DNA of 64,000 bases from Duganella sp. CF517 (GTDB lineage: Bacteria > Pseudomonadota > Gammaproteobacteria > Burkholderiales > Burkholderiaceae_D), in assembly GCF_900110275.1 (NCBI RefSeq), contig NZ_FODC01000002.1, positions 806,001-870,000 on the forward strand, given 5' to 3'. Both the position numbers and the translations under genes were made by a program. Positions 7,953-17,144 of the stretch are shown here, piece by piece. The notes beneath the pieces are model-generated. The model was not told the DNA's origin. It was given only the letters and a program-made list of their open reading frames with translations, and did no database searches. The stretch's first letter is position 1. Each line of letters starts with the position of its first letter.

Positions 7953-8723
7953 TTATCGCTGGATGCCCCTGCCGGTGGCGGTCCAGTAGATGCCGCCCAT
8001 CAGGTGCGACAGGTATTGCGGGTCCTTGTACATTTCGCCGTTGTGCCCGAGCGCGGTGACGAACACGCGGCCCTTCTCCACCTGGTGGTACCACGCCACC
8101 GGGTGCTCCTTGCCCATGCCCTTGGCCACCTGGCCCGGCCAGATCTTGGTCGGATCGTAGGTGCTTTCGTCGACGTTGAGCACCGGGGTGATCTTGATGT
8201 CGTACGGATTGTCGAACACATACCACTCGTCGCTCCAGAGCCAGCGCGCCGGCAGGCCGAACGTGGCCGGGAAGGTCTTGTCGACCACCTCGGCCACGCC
8301 GGTCTGCAGCATCGGATGGTTGCCGACCCGGCGCCCGATCAGCTTCTCGAACCACGGCCAGGTATTGGGCGGAATGATCAGCGCCCGGTGCACCAGCATG
8401 GCGTTGCCGCCATTGCGCATGTATTGCTCGAACTTTCTGCGGCGCGGCTCGCTGAGCTCCTCGCCCGGCGTGTTGAGGAACATCACCATCGCGTACTGGC
8501 TCAAGTCGCCGTCGAACACCTCCGGCCGGTGCGTGTACACCAGCTCGAAGGCGTGCAGTTTGGCCTGCTTTTCCAGGCTTTCACGGGCGATCGGGATATA
8601 TTCGTAGTGGTATTTGCCGGGCATGGCCAGCACCAGGATTTTGTATTGGTCGTCGGCGCGCGCGCCAGCCGCGCACAGCAACAAGGCAGCCAAGGCCAGG
8701 CAGGCCGATAGGATTTTTCTCAT
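7953..8723 (-). CDS. ThuA-domain exported protein
   Basis: A 256-aa protein with a signal peptide (MRKILSACLALAALLLCAAGARA) followed by a ThuA-like, class-I-amidotransferase-like domain: YKILVLAMPGKYHYEY, YAMVMFLNTPGEEL, GNAMLVHRALIIPP and a C-terminal GRVFVTALGHNGEMYKDP. ThuA proteins are linked to sugar metabolism and keto-disaccharide conversion, but the substrate here is unknown. I chose the start at 8723, not the longer ORF, because GGAGA lies 8 bases upstream and the signal peptide begins there. Convergent with the DUF2147 gene. Confidence 0.85.
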   Translation of the reverse strand: MRKILSACLALAALLLCAAGARADDQYKILVLAMPGKYHYEYIPIARESLEKQAKLHAFELVYTHRPEVFDGDLSQYAMVMFLNTPGEELSEPRRRKFEQYMRNGGNAMLVHRALIIPPNTWPWFEKLIGRRVGNHPMLQTGVAEVVDKTFPATFGLPARWLWSDEWYVFDNPYDIKITPVLNVDESTYDPTKIWPGQVAKGMGKEHPVAWYHQVEKGRVFVTALGHNGEMYKDPQYLSHLMGGIYWTATGRGIQR

Positions 8724-8838
8724 GCGACGTCTCCACAAAGTTAGCGCTATCATCGGGGCGCGTCCACTATACACGGATTCGCGCCGGTGGTGATACGATG
8801 CTGGTCAGGCTTGCAGCGCGGCAAGCGACGGAAACGCG

Positions 8839-9225
8839 ATGAAAACAGTATTCAATCTGATCGGCTGCATGGCGGTGGCGCTTGGCGTGCTGGGCATCTT
8901 CCTGCCCTTGCTGCCGACCACGCCGTTCCTGCTGCTGGCGTCGGCCTGCTTCGCGCGCGGCTCGTCGCGGCTGCACCACTGGCTGCAAACCAACCGCGTG
9001 TTCGGCAAATATTTGCGCGATTACGAGAACGGCAAAGGCATCCCCTTGCGCGGCAAGGTCTGGATACTGCTGTTCATGTGGGCCTCGATGGGCTACTCGA
9101 TCTGGCGCACCGACCTGCTGTACGTGCGCGTCCTGGTCGTGCTGATCGGCTGCTGCGTCACGCTCTACCTGACCCGCTTCGTCCCGACGATGCCGATCGC
9201 GCGGCCCGGCGGGCAACCCGACTAG
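8839..9225 (+). CDS. DUF454 (YbaN-like) inner-membrane protein
   Basis: A 128-aa hydrophobic protein. It shows the DUF454 pattern LGVLGIFLPLLPTTPFLLLASACFARGS followed by HHWLQTNRVFGKYLRDYENGKGIPLRGK, then two more membrane segments. YbaN-type proteins are integral inner-membrane proteins of unknown function. It ends 32 bases before the convergent yaiI stop. Confidence 0.9.
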   Translation: MKTVFNLIGCMAVALGVLGIFLPLLPTTPFLLLASACFARGSSRLHHWLQTNRVFGKYLRDYENGKGIPLRGKVWILLFMWASMGYSIWRTDLLYVRVLVVLIGCCVTLYLTRFVPTMPIARPGGQPD

Positions 9226-9257
9226 CCGCCGTCGGCGCGGGCCGGCGCCGCGCCCGG

Positions 9258-9734
9258 CTATTGCTGCCCCTGGGCGGCCCCCGGCGCGGCGGCGTGTTTG
9301 CGCAGGTGACGGTCGAGGCTGTTGGCGAAGCTTTGGCGGTCACCCTGGCTGAAGGCGGCCGGGCCGCCGGTGTCGACGCCGCTGCCGCGCAGCTCGTCCA
9401 TGAAGGCGCGCATGCCGAGCATCTGCGCGATGTTGTCGTTGGTGTAGAACTCGCCGCGCGGGTTGAGCGCATAGCCGCCCTTCTGCAACACGTCCGACGC
9501 CAGCGGGATGTCGCCGGTGACGACCAGGTCGCCCGGCGCCAGCAGCCGCACGATCTCCTGGTCCGCCACGTCGGCGCCGGACGGCACCTGCACCGCGCGC
9601 ACGAAGCGCGACGGCGGCACGCGCAGCAGTTGGTTGGCCACCAGCGTGACCTGCATCTGCATGCGCTCGGCCACGCGGTACAGGATGTCCTTGATGACGG
9701 CGGGACAGGCGTCGGCGTCGACCCAGATCCGCAT
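9258..9734 (-). CDS. yaiI: YaiI/YqxD family protein (DUF188)
   Basis: A 158-aa protein beginning [20 protein letters not shown], the signature of the DUF188/YaiI family, which has a PIN/NYN-like nuclease fold. Further conserved blocks are [28 protein letters not shown] and [12 protein letters not shown]. The start is the ATG whose A is shared with the ruvB TGA stop (TGATG), giving tight translational coupling at the end of the ruv operon. Biochemical role unknown. Confidence 0.92.
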   Translation of the reverse strand: MRIWVDADACPAVIKDILYRVAERMQMQVTLVANQLLRVPPSRFVRAVQVPSGADVADQEIVRLLAPGDLVVTGDIPLASDVLQKGGYALNPRGEFYTNDNIAQMLGMRAFMDELRGSGVDTGGPAAFSQGDRQSFANSLDRHLRKHAAAPGAAQGQQ

Positions 9735-10789
9735 CACAGGTCCCACAATTCGCCGTTGGGGTTGGTGCGCGGCGGCGTCACGCCGAAGTGCTTGTACGCG
9801 GCCGGCGTGGCCACGCGCCCGCGCGGCGTGCGCTGCAGGAAGCCCTGCTGGATCAGGTAGGGTTCGAGCACGTCCTCGATGGTGTCGGCGGCCTCGCCGA
9901 TGGCCGCCGCCAGGTTGCCGATGCCGACCGGGCCGCCGCCGAATTTGTACAGCACCGCCTCGAGCAGCTTGCGGTCCATGACGTCGAAGCCGACGGTGTC
10001 GACGTCGAGCATGACCAGCGCGGCGTCGGCCACGCTCTTGGTGATGTCGCCGTCGGCCTTGACCTCGGCGTAGTCGCGCACGCGGCGCAGCAGCCGGTTG
10101 GCGATGCGCGGCGTGCCGCGCGCGCGCCGGGCGATCTCGACGGCGCCGTCCGGCGCGATGGTGGCCTTGAGCAGCGCGGCGCTGCGGGTGACGATCTTGG
10201 TCAATTCCTCGGTGTTGTAGAACTCGAGGCGGGCGACGATGCCGAAGCGGTCGCGCAGCGGGTTGGTCAGCATGCCGGCGCGGGTGGTGGCGCCGACCAA
10301 GGTGAACGGTTGCAGGTCGAGCTTGACCGAGCGCGCGGCCGGGCCCTCGCCGATCATGATGTCGATCTGGTAGTCTTCCAGCGCCGGATACAGGATTTCC
10401 TCGACCACCGGCGACAGGCGGTGGATCTCGTCGATGAACAGCACGTCGTTCGCCTCGAGGTTGGTCAGGATCGCGGCCAGGTCGCCGGGACGCTCGAGCA
10501 CCGGGCCGGAGGTCTGGCGCAGGTTCACGCCCATCTCGCGCGCGATGATGTTGGCCAGCGTGGTCTTACCCAGGCCCGGCGGGCCGAACAGCAAAGTGTG
10601 GTCGAGCGCCTCCTTGCGGTTGCGCGCGGCGGCGATGAAGATCTGCAGCTGGTCGCGGATCTTGGCCTGCCCGACATACTCATCGAGATGCTTGGGGCGC
10701 AAGGCGCGCTCGATCGCCTCCTCGTTGGGCGACGACGGCGCCGCGTCGATGATGCGCTGTTCGGTGAAGCTGTCGGTCTGGATGCTCAT
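9734..10789 (-). CDS. ruvB: Holliday junction branch migration helicase RuvB
   Basis: Hexameric AAA+ motor that drives branch migration with RuvA and feeds RuvC during recombinational repair. Starting at the ATG at 10789 ([12 protein letters not shown]) it is 351 aa. It shows Walker [15 protein letters not shown], Walker [12 protein letters not shown], sensor 1 [11 protein letters not shown] and a C-terminal winged helix ending [21 protein letters not shown]. An in-frame ATG at 10831 would add 14 residues; the shorter form matches the usual RuvB N-terminus better. Confidence 0.96.
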   Translation of the reverse strand: MSIQTDSFTEQRIIDAAPSSPNEEAIERALRPKHLDEYVGQAKIRDQLQIFIAAARNRKEALDHTLLFGPPGLGKTTLANIIAREMGVNLRQTSGPVLERPGDLAAILTNLEANDVLFIDEIHRLSPVVEEILYPALEDYQIDIMIGEGPAARSVKLDLQPFTLVGATTRAGMLTNPLRDRFGIVARLEFYNTEELTKIVTRSAALLKATIAPDGAVEIARRARGTPRIANRLLRRVRDYAEVKADGDITKSVADAALVMLDVDTVGFDVMDRKLLEAVLYKFGGGPVGIGNLAAAIGEAADTIEDVLEPYLIQQGFLQRTPRGRVATPAAYKHFGVTPPRTNPNGELWDL

Positions 10790-10907
10790 TGGTTCTTCGG
10801 TGGAGGTGGCGTCGGCAGGCGTCGTTGACATGCGCCCAGCCGACAGTGTAGGCCAGTTCCGGCCTCGCTGCTGGAACGCGCGCGGCGTCGGGGTCGATCC
10901 GTCGCCA

Positions 10908-11486
10908 TCAGCCTTTCGACAGCGCCTTCAACGCTTGCTTGATGCCGTCGGACACGCCGCTGCCGGCGGGCACGGTCTTGAGCGCCAGCAGCGCCTCCTT
11001 GTCGGAGTAGCCCAGCGCCAGCAGCGCGTTGAGGATGTCGGACTGCGCATCGGGCACCGCGTGGGCGCCGCCGGCGCCGATGTCCGCGCCCAGCTTGCCC
11101 TTCAACTCCAGCAGCAGGCGCTCGGCGGTCTTCTTGCCGATGCCCGGCACCTTGACCAGGCGCCCCGACTCCTGCAACGTCACCGCCTGCGCCAGGTCGG
11201 GGATCGACATGCCCGACAAGATCGACAGCGCGGTGCGCGCGCCGACGCCGCTGATCTTGATCAGCTGGCGGAACACGGCGCGCTCCTCGGCGTTGCCGAA
11301 GCCGAACAGCAAATGGGCGTCCTCGCGGATCGCCTGGTGCGTAAACAGCACCACCTTGTCGCCGACGTGCGGCAGGTTGTAGAACGTGCTCATCGGCACA
11401 TCGACCTCGTAGCCGACACCGGCGCACTCGACCAGCAGTTGCGGCGGATTTTTTTCAAGCAAAATACCGGAGAGACGACCGATCAT
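10908..11486 (-). CDS. ruvA: Holliday junction DNA helicase subunit RuvA
   Basis: A 192-aa tetrameric junction-binding protein. The N-terminal OB fold begins [20 protein letters not shown]. Two helix-hairpin-helix motifs follow ([37 protein letters not shown]), then a linker and the C-terminal RuvB-binding domain ([18 protein letters not shown]). It sits between ruvC and ruvB in the usual order. Confidence 0.97.
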   Translation of the reverse strand: MIGRLSGILLEKNPPQLLVECAGVGYEVDVPMSTFYNLPHVGDKVVLFTHQAIREDAHLLFGFGNAEERAVFRQLIKISGVGARTALSILSGMSIPDLAQAVTLQESGRLVKVPGIGKKTAERLLLELKGKLGADIGAGGAHAVPDAQSDILNALLALGYSDKEALLALKTVPAGSGVSDGIKQALKALSKG

Positions 11487-11515
11487 CGTGGTGTAGCCTT
11501 TTTAATCAAGGGGAG

Positions 11516-12076
11516 TTAGCCGACCAGGCGGCCGTTCTTCATGCGCAGGCCGGCCAGCGGGCCGCTGCGGGCGCCGCTGGTGCCGTTGCCGGCGCCGGCG
11601 ATCAGGGTCAAGGTCTCGCGGCTGTGGGCGTGGCAGATGGCGATGCCGAGCGCGTCGGCGGCGTCGGTGCCGGGCAGGCCGGGCAAGGACAGCAAGCGCG
11701 CCACCATGTCCTGCACCTGCGCCTTGACGGCGCGGCCGGTGCCGACCACGGCCTGCTTGACCTGGGTCGGCGAATACTCGGCCACGCTCAGTTGGGCCGA
11801 CACCAGCGCGCAGATGGCCGCGCCGCGCGCCTGGCCCAGCAGCAAAGTCGACTGTGGATTGACGTTGACAAACACCTGCTCGATGGCCGCGCACTCGGGC
11901 TGGTAGATGCGGGCGACCTCGGCCACGCCATCGAGGATCACCTTCAAGCGCGCCGGCAAACCGCCGTCGCCGCTCTTGATGGTGCCCGAGGCGACATAGT
12001 ACAGCTGCGCGCCCTGCTTGCGAATAACGCCAAAGCCGGTGGTGCGCAAGCCGGGGTCGATGCCGAGAATTATCAT
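11516..12076 (-). CDS. ruvC: Crossover junction endodeoxyribonuclease RuvC
   Basis: Resolvase that cleaves Holliday junctions, 186 aa. The start [16 protein letters not shown] carries the first catalytic Asp (D7); [23 protein letters not shown] and [14 protein letters not shown] give the remaining acidic residues. I chose the ATG at 12076. The longer frame would add an N-terminus encoded through a terminator and a REP element, which is not credible. A TACAAT lies about 12 bases upstream, so it may have its own short-leader promoter after the purH terminator. Confidence 0.97.
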   Translation of the reverse strand: MIILGIDPGLRTTGFGVIRKQGAQLYYVASGTIKSGDGGLPARLKVILDGVAEVARIYQPECAAIEQVFVNVNPQSTLLLGQARGAAICALVSAQLSVAEYSPTQVKQAVVGTGRAVKAQVQDMVARLLSLPGLPGTDAADALGIAICHAHSRETLTLIAGAGNGTSGARSGPLAGLRMKNGRLVG

Positions 12077-12096
12077 TGATGGATTGTATGCAGTAA

Positions 12097-12127
12097 AGAA
12101 AGCGCCCGCAAGGCAGCGGGCGCTTTT
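12097..12127 (-). terminator. Rho-independent terminator between purH and ruvC
   Basis: On the minus strand AAAAGCGCCCGC and GCGGGCGCTTTCTTT form a 10-bp or longer stem with a 6-base loop and a T-rich tail. It separates purH from the ruv genes even though all run in the same direction. Confidence 0.8.
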
Positions 12128-12131
12128 CCGC

Positions 12132-12162
12132 GGGGTCAAGTCTGTCATTCGGACACGACCCC
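12132..12162 (+). repeat. REP-like element, type A, with palindromic ends
   Basis: The element GGGGTCAAGTCTGTCATTC continues as GGACACGACCCC. In this copy the outer hexamers GGGGTC and GACCCC are also inverted repeats. It lies between purH and ruvC. Other copies are at 34804-34934 and 51493. Confidence 0.85.
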
Positions 12163-12215
12163 GGCCGTTGCGGGCGGATCCGGCGCGACGCCGCCATCCG
12201 CCCCACGGCGGCGGC

Positions 12216-13802
12216 TTAGTGACGGAAGTGGCGGATACCGGTGTAAACCATGACCACGCCGCGCTCGTTGGCCGCGTCGATCACTTCCTGGTCGCGCATC
12301 GAGCCGCCCGGATGGATGACGCAGGCCGCGCCGGCATCGACCACCACGTCCAGGCCGTCGCGGAACGGGAAGAACGCGTCCGACGCCACCACCGAACCGG
12401 TCAGCGACAGGCCGGCGTTCTGCGCCTTGATCGAGGCGATGCGGGCCGAGTCGATGCGGCTCATCTGGCCGGCGCCCACGCCCAGGGTCATGTTATTGCC
12501 GCAGAAGACGATGGCGTTCGACTTGACATACTTGGCCACGCGCCAGGCGAACATCATGTCCTGCAACTGCTGCGGCGTCGGCTGCCGCTTGCTGACCACC
12601 TTCAAGTCGGTCAGCAGCACGTTTTTCGCGTCGGCCGACTGCACCAGCAGGCCGCCGCCGACGCGCTTGAAGTCCATCGCGTTGACGCCGTTGCCCAGCG
12701 GGATTTCCAGCAACCGCACATTCTGCTTGGCCGCCATGATCCGCTTGGCGTCGGCCGAGTACGACGGCGCGATCAGCACCTCGACGAACAGCTTGGCCAG
12801 CTCGGTGGCGGCGGCCGCGTCGATCTCGACGTTGAAGGCGATGATGCCGCCGAAGGCCGAGGTCGGATCGGTCTGCAGCGCGCGCTTGTAGGCGTCGACG
12901 GCGTCGGTGCCCAGCGCCACGCCGCACGGGTTGGCGTGCTTGACGATGACGCAGGCGGCGCTTTGCTGGAAGCTGCCCATGCTCTTGACGCATTCCCAGG
13001 CGGCGTCGGCGTCGGCGATGTTGTTGAACGACAGTTCCTTGCCCTGCAGCTGGCGATAGTTGGCCAGTGCGCCGGCGGTGGCGGCGACGTCGCGGTAGAA
13101 CGCGGCCGACTGGTGCGGGTTCTCGCCGTAGCGCATGTCCTGCACTTTTTCGAACGCCACGTTCAAGGTGTTCGGGTAGGCGTTGCGGCCGGCGTGCTGG
13201 CGGTCCGCGCCCAGGCTGGTCAGGTAGTTGGCGATGGCGCCGTCGTACTGCGCGGTGTGCGCGTAGACCTTGTTGGCCAGCTTGAAGCGGGTGTCGTAGC
13301 TGACGTAGCCGGGGGCGTTGTCGGTGGTCTTCATTTCCGCCAGCACCACGCCGTAGTCGGCCGGGTCGCAGATGACGACCACGTCCTTGTGGTTCTTGGC
13401 CGCCGAGCGCAGCATGGCCGGGCCGCCGATGTCGATGTTCTCGATGGCGTCGTCGAGCGAGCAATCGGCCTTGGCGACGGTGGCCTGGAACGGATACAGG
13501 TTGACGACGACCATGTCGATGGTCGGAATGGCGTGCTCTTCCAGCTTGGCCACGTGCTCCGGGAAATCGCGGCGCGCCAGGATGCCGCCGTGCACTTTCG
13601 GATGCAGGGTCTTGACGCGGCCATCGAGCATCTCCGGGAAGCCGGTGTAGTCGGCGACCTCGGTCACGGCCACGCCGTTGTCGGCCAGCAGTTTGGCGGT
13701 GCCGCCGGTCGACAGGATCTTGACGCCCAGGGTGGACAACGCGCGGGCGAAGTCCAGCACACCGGTTTTGTCGGAGACGGAGATGAGAGCTTGTTTAATC
13801 AT
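12216..13802 (-). CDS. purH: Bifunctional AICAR transformylase / IMP cyclohydrolase
   Basis: A 528-aa enzyme catalysing the last two steps of IMP synthesis. The N-terminal IMP cyclohydrolase (MGS-like) domain begins [20 protein letters not shown] with [11 protein letters not shown]. The C-terminal transformylase contains the characteristic [15 protein letters not shown] and ends [20 protein letters not shown]. Full length. It follows fis by about 80 bases and is closed by a strong terminator. Confidence 0.98.
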   Translation of the reverse strand: MIKQALISVSDKTGVLDFARALSTLGVKILSTGGTAKLLADNGVAVTEVADYTGFPEMLDGRVKTLHPKVHGGILARRDFPEHVAKLEEHAIPTIDMVVVNLYPFQATVAKADCSLDDAIENIDIGGPAMLRSAAKNHKDVVVICDPADYGVVLAEMKTTDNAPGYVSYDTRFKLANKVYAHTAQYDGAIANYLTSLGADRQHAGRNAYPNTLNVAFEKVQDMRYGENPHQSAAFYRDVAATAGALANYRQLQGKELSFNNIADADAAWECVKSMGSFQQSAACVIVKHANPCGVALGTDAVDAYKRALQTDPTSAFGGIIAFNVEIDAAAATELAKLFVEVLIAPSYSADAKRIMAAKQNVRLLEIPLGNGVNAMDFKRVGGGLLVQSADAKNVLLTDLKVVSKRQPTPQQLQDMMFAWRVAKYVKSNAIVFCGNNMTLGVGAGQMSRIDSARIASIKAQNAGLSLTGSVVASDAFFPFRDGLDVVVDAGAACVIHPGGSMRDQEVIDAANERGVVMVYTGIRHFRH

Positions 13803-13883
13803 GGCTGTGAAAGGCTAGGTGGGTTGATATCTGATTGCGGCCGGCGGCCGTTCCCAGCCGCCATGCCGGAAAAACGCCGCTGT

Positions 13884-14117
13884 TTACAGCAGGCCGTGTT
13901 CTTGCAGTTTCTTGCGCAGGGTGTTGCGGTTGATGCCCAGCATCTGCGCCGCGTGCGACTGGTTGCCGTCGGCGCGCGTCATGACCACTTCCAGTATCGG
14001 CTTTTCCACGGTCAGCACGACCATATCGTAGATATTCGATGCCTGCTGCTCGCCCAGGTCGTTGAAGTAATCTTCAAGGCTCTTCTGGACTACTTCCTGG
14101 ATACTTTCTTTGCTCAT
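13884..14117 (-). CDS. fis: DNA-binding protein Fis
   Basis: A 77-aa nucleoid protein, short like other betaproteobacterial Fis proteins. The C-terminal helix-turn-helix is NQSHAAQMLGINRNTLRKKL. The N-terminal part (VQKSLEDYFNDL) provides the dimer helices. It follows dusB, as in the conserved dusB-fis operon of gamma- and betaproteobacteria. Confidence 0.96.
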   Translation of the reverse strand: MSKESIQEVVQKSLEDYFNDLGEQQASNIYDMVVLTVEKPILEVVMTRADGNQSHAAQMLGINRNTLRKKLQEHGLL

Positions 14118-14227
14118 TTTGATGTCGTTCGCTCAATAATCTGTTGACGCTGGTAAATCACGGCGGGACTCATGATCCCGGTGCTTACCCTTCTGATATG
14201 ACTTTTTTGGTACTGGCCAGCTTGGTG

Positions 14228-15244
14228 TCATGCGGCTTGCAAAACTTCAGGGAGGCGGTATTGTAACCGCTCGCCAAACCTCCACTGCGATTCGAAGAAC
14301 TGGTCGACGGCGATCAATTGCGCGTCGGTGGACTCCAGCAGATTCATCTGCTGGCGGAACGCCTCGCCGCCCTCGAGGTCGCGCACATACCAGCCGATGT
14401 GCTTGCGCGCGGTGCGCACGCCCAGGAACTCGCCGTAAAACGCGTAGTGGGCGCGCAGGTGTTCGTCCATCAGCGCGCGCACCTCGTCGACGTGCGGCGA
14501 CGGCAGATGGGTGCCGGTGCGCAGGAAATGCTCGATCTCGCGGAAGATCCACGGCCGGCCCTGCGCCGCGCGGCCGATCATGACGGCGTCGGCGCCGGTG
14601 TAATCGAGCACGAATCGGGCTTTTTCCGGCGTCGTGATGTCGCCGTTGGCCACCACCGGAATGGCCACCGACCGCTTGACCGCCGCGATCGTGTCGTATT
14701 CGGCGTCGCCGGTGTAGCCGTCGGCGCGCGTGCGGCCATGCAAGGTCAGCATGGCGATGCCGGCGTCCTCGGCGATGCGCGCGATGTTCAACGCGTTCTT
14801 GTTGTCGCGGTTCCAGCCGGTGCGGAACTTCAACGTGACCGGCACGTCGACGGCGCCGACGACCGCCTCGACGATGTCCCTGACCAGCGCCTCGTTCTGC
14901 AACAGGGCCGAGCCGCACCAGCTGTTGCAGACCTTCTTGACCGGGCACCCCATATTGATATCGATGATCTGGGCGCCGCGTTCGACGTTGAAGCGGGCGC
15001 AGTCGGCCAGGTCTCGGGGGTCGGCGCCGGCGATCTGCACCGCCTTCGGCTCCATTTCGCCGGTGTGGTCGGTGCGGCGCGAGCTCTTCTCCGTCGCCCA
15101 CAGGCGCGGATTGGACGCCGCCATCTCGGACACCGCGTAGCCCGCCCCCAGCTGTTTGCACAGCTGGCGGAAAGGCCGATCCGTCACGCCTGCCATGGGA
15201 GCGACGAAAACGTTGTTGCGCAGTAAATGAGGGCCGATTTGCAC
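14228..15244 (-). CDS. dusB: tRNA-dihydrouridine synthase DusB
   Basis: A 338-aa flavoenzyme that reduces uridine in the tRNA D-loop. Evidence: an N-terminal FMN-binding barrel start (VFVAPMAGVTDRPFRQLCKQLG), the catalytic Cys region DINMGCPVKKVCNSWCGSALL, the FMN phosphate site VVANGDITTPEKA and DAVMIGRAAQGRPWIF. It is the first gene of the dusB-fis-purH-ruv run. The upstream spacer contains the palindrome AGAAGGAACCTTCT. Confidence 0.97.
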   Translation of the reverse strand: MQIGPHLLRNNVFVAPMAGVTDRPFRQLCKQLGAGYAVSEMAASNPRLWATEKSSRRTDHTGEMEPKAVQIAGADPRDLADCARFNVERGAQIIDINMGCPVKKVCNSWCGSALLQNEALVRDIVEAVVGAVDVPVTLKFRTGWNRDNKNALNIARIAEDAGIAMLTLHGRTRADGYTGDAEYDTIAAVKRSVAIPVVANGDITTPEKARFVLDYTGADAVMIGRAAQGRPWIFREIEHFLRTGTHLPSPHVDEVRALMDEHLRAHYAFYGEFLGVRTARKHIGWYVRDLEGGEAFRQQMNLLESTDAQLIAVDQFFESQWRFGERLQYRLPEVLQAA

Positions 15245-15358
15245 TGGCGATACCTGATGGGGAAGAAGGAACCTTCTATTTTAACCGAAGGGGTGCTCAA
15301 ATAATAAGCACTATTTTTTATGAAATCGGCAAATGTGCAGCCTGGACGTTATGAGCGC

Positions 15359-16009
15359 TCAGGTCACATCGTCCATCGCGGCCAGACCGAGGTGCTCCAC
15401 CCCGCCCCAGCTAGTTAGCGCTAACTTCGCGTCGGAGAACGTGAACCGGTTGATGCTGGCGTTCTTGACCTGGAAGTCGCGCGGGCTGTCGAGCTGCATG
15501 CCGACCGCCTCGCGGTAGGCGCATTCGAGCACGCCGCCATGGGCGACGACGGCGATGGTCTGGCCCGGATGACGCTCGGCCCACTCGCGGATGGCGGACG
15601 TGGCGCGGGCGTAAAACTGGCGGAAACTCTCGGCCACGCGCTCGCCGGGCGGCATCACCGCGTCGATATCGCGCGCCTGCCACAGCGCGAAATCGGCCGG
15701 GTATTGGCGCTCGACGTCCGCGTACAACATGCCTTCGAACACGCCGTAGCAGCGCTCGCGCAGGTTGGCGTCGGTGTGCACGGTGGCGCCGCCGTACTGG
15801 TCGGCCACGGCCTGCGCCGTCTGGCGGGCGCGTTGCAGGTCGCTCGAGACGATCACGTCGATCGATTCGGCCGCCAGCGCCCGGGCCAGCGCGCCGGCCT
15901 GGCGTTCCCCTTCGGCGTTGAGCGCGATGTCGGTATGGCCCTGCAGGCGGCGCACGGCGTTCCAGGCCGTCTCGCCGTGGCGGATCAGCAAAATATTGGT
16001 AGTGTTCAT
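15359..16009 (-). CDS. Histidine phosphatase family protein (GpmB/CobC-like)
   Basis: A 216-aa phosphoglycerate-mutase-like phosphatase. The catalytic RHG motif is in NILLIRHGETAWNAVRRLQGH. The other active-site residues appear in SSDLQRARQTAQAV, LRERCYGVFEGM and VVAHGGVLECAYREAVG. The substrate cannot be told from sequence; options include phosphoglycerate, alpha-ribazole phosphate or other small phosphoesters. Its ATG overlaps the stop of the PEBP gene by four bases, so the two are translationally coupled. Confidence 0.88.
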   Translation of the reverse strand: MNTTNILLIRHGETAWNAVRRLQGHTDIALNAEGERQAGALARALAAESIDVIVSSDLQRARQTAQAVADQYGGATVHTDANLRERCYGVFEGMLYADVERQYPADFALWQARDIDAVMPPGERVAESFRQFYARATSAIREWAERHPGQTIAVVAHGGVLECAYREAVGMQLDSPRDFQVKNASINRFTFSDAKLALTSWGGVEHLGLAAMDDVT

Positions 16010-16677
16010 GCGGTCTTTTTTCTTGGCTTGCGGGCCGGTTCGGCGGCCAGGGCCGGATTCAAGGTGTAGGTGCCGATCAGTTGCGCCTCATCGACGATGT
16101 GGCCGTAGATGGCGTTGAGCACGTCGACGCAGGTGAAGCGCCCTTCCAATGGCAGACGCGGCACATCGAGCGCATACAGGCGAAAAATATAATGGTGGAC
16201 GCGCTCATCGTTCCACGGCGGACAGGGGCCATCATACCCGTAATAGTCGCCGGCCATCGCCGGGTCGCCGGAAAACCAGCGGGTGTAGTCGTTGACGCCC
16301 TGGCGCACGGCGGCGCCGTCCAGGCTGGCCTGCGGGCCCGGCTTGCCGCGCGCGACGACGCCGTCGGACAACGCGCCCTCGGCGATCTGGTGCAGGCCGA
16401 CCGGAATATCGATCAGGCTCCAGTGGAAGAAATCGTCGCGCGGCATGCTGGCCGGCAAGGTGACGCCGGCGCGGTTGACGTCGCAGGCGTCGCGCGGCAC
16501 GTCGCCGTCGATGCACAGCAACACCAGCGATTCGGTGCCGGCCGGCACGTCGCTCCAGCCCAGCTGCGGATGGCGGTTGGCGGACGGCGCCACCTGGCCG
16601 TCCGCGCCCAGGGTGGCAAAGGCGCAGGCGGCCGGCATTGCCGTGCCGTCGCGAAAGCTCTCACTCGACAGTTTCAT
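16006..16677 (-). CDS. YbhB/YbcL family PEBP-like protein
   Basis: A 223-aa phosphatidylethanolamine-binding-protein fold of the YbhB/YbcL (Raf-kinase-inhibitor-like) family. Signature blocks are LGWSDVPAGTESLVLLCIDGD, DDFFHWSLIDIPVG, YGYDGPCPPWNDERVHHYIFRLYALD. No signal peptide, so cytoplasmic. Bacterial function is poorly known. It lies 20 bases after dtd and overlaps the phosphatase gene downstream. Confidence 0.9.
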   Translation of the reverse strand: MKLSSESFRDGTAMPAACAFATLGADGQVAPSANRHPQLGWSDVPAGTESLVLLCIDGDVPRDACDVNRAGVTLPASMPRDDFFHWSLIDIPVGLHQIAEGALSDGVVARGKPGPQASLDGAAVRQGVNDYTRWFSGDPAMAGDYYGYDGPCPPWNDERVHHYIFRLYALDVPRLPLEGRFTCVDVLNAIYGHIVDEAQLIGTYTLNPALAAEPARKPRKKTA

Positions 16678-16697
16678 CTCTGGTCTCCCTGCTGTTT

Positions 16698-17144
16698 TTA
16701 TTTAGAGCCGGTTTGCAGCCAAAACGTCACGGGTCCGTCGTTGGTCAGGGTGACTTGCATGTCCGCACCAAACTGGCCCGTTTGCACCACCGGGTGGCGC
16801 AAGCGCGCCTGCTCGACGAAGTAATTAAACAGGCGCAAGCCGTCGGCCGGCGCGGCGGCGGGCGTGAACGACGGACGGGTGCCGGACTTGGTGTCGGCCG
16901 CCAGGGTGAACTGCGGCACCAGCAGCAAGCCGCCGGCCACGTCCGCCACGCTGCGGTTCATCTTGCCGGCGTCGTCCGAAAACACCCGGTAGCCCAGCAT
17001 TTTGGTCAGCAAGGTGTCGGCGTCCTTGTCGGTGTCGTGGCGCTCGGCGCACAGCAGCACCATCAGGCCGGCGCCGATGGCGCCGATGGTGGCGCCGTCG
17101 ACCACCACGCTGGCGTCGCTGACCCGTTGCAGCAGCGCGATCAT
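16698..17144 (-). CDS. dtd: D-aminoacyl-tRNA deacylase
   Basis: A 148-aa proofreading enzyme that hydrolyses D-aminoacyl-tRNAs, including D-Tyr-tRNA. It starts [17 protein letters not shown] and carries the two active-site signatures [19 protein letters not shown] and the Gly-Pro motif in [10 protein letters not shown]. The ATG overlaps the tyrS stop (ATGA). Coupling with tyrosyl-tRNA synthetase makes functional sense because TyrRS is prone to charging D-tyrosine. Confidence 0.97.
   Translation of the reverse strand: MIALLQRVSDASVVVDGATIGAIGAGLMVLLCAERHDTDKDADTLLTKMLGYRVFSDDAGKMNRSVADVAGGLLLVPQFTLAADTKSGTRPSFTPAAAPADGLRLFNYFVEQARLRHPVVQTGQFGADMQVTLTNDGPVTFWLQTGSK

Noticed and set aside
7953..8774. 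Longer start for the ThuA gene at 8774
   Set aside because: The extra 17 residues precede a clean signal peptide that has its own ribosome site.
15415..15424. TTAGCGCTAA palindrome in the 3' end of the histidine phosphatase gene, resembling both arms of the 3904-4104 array
   Set aside because: A single isolated occurrence inside a coding region; could be chance. Worth including in a binding-site search only.
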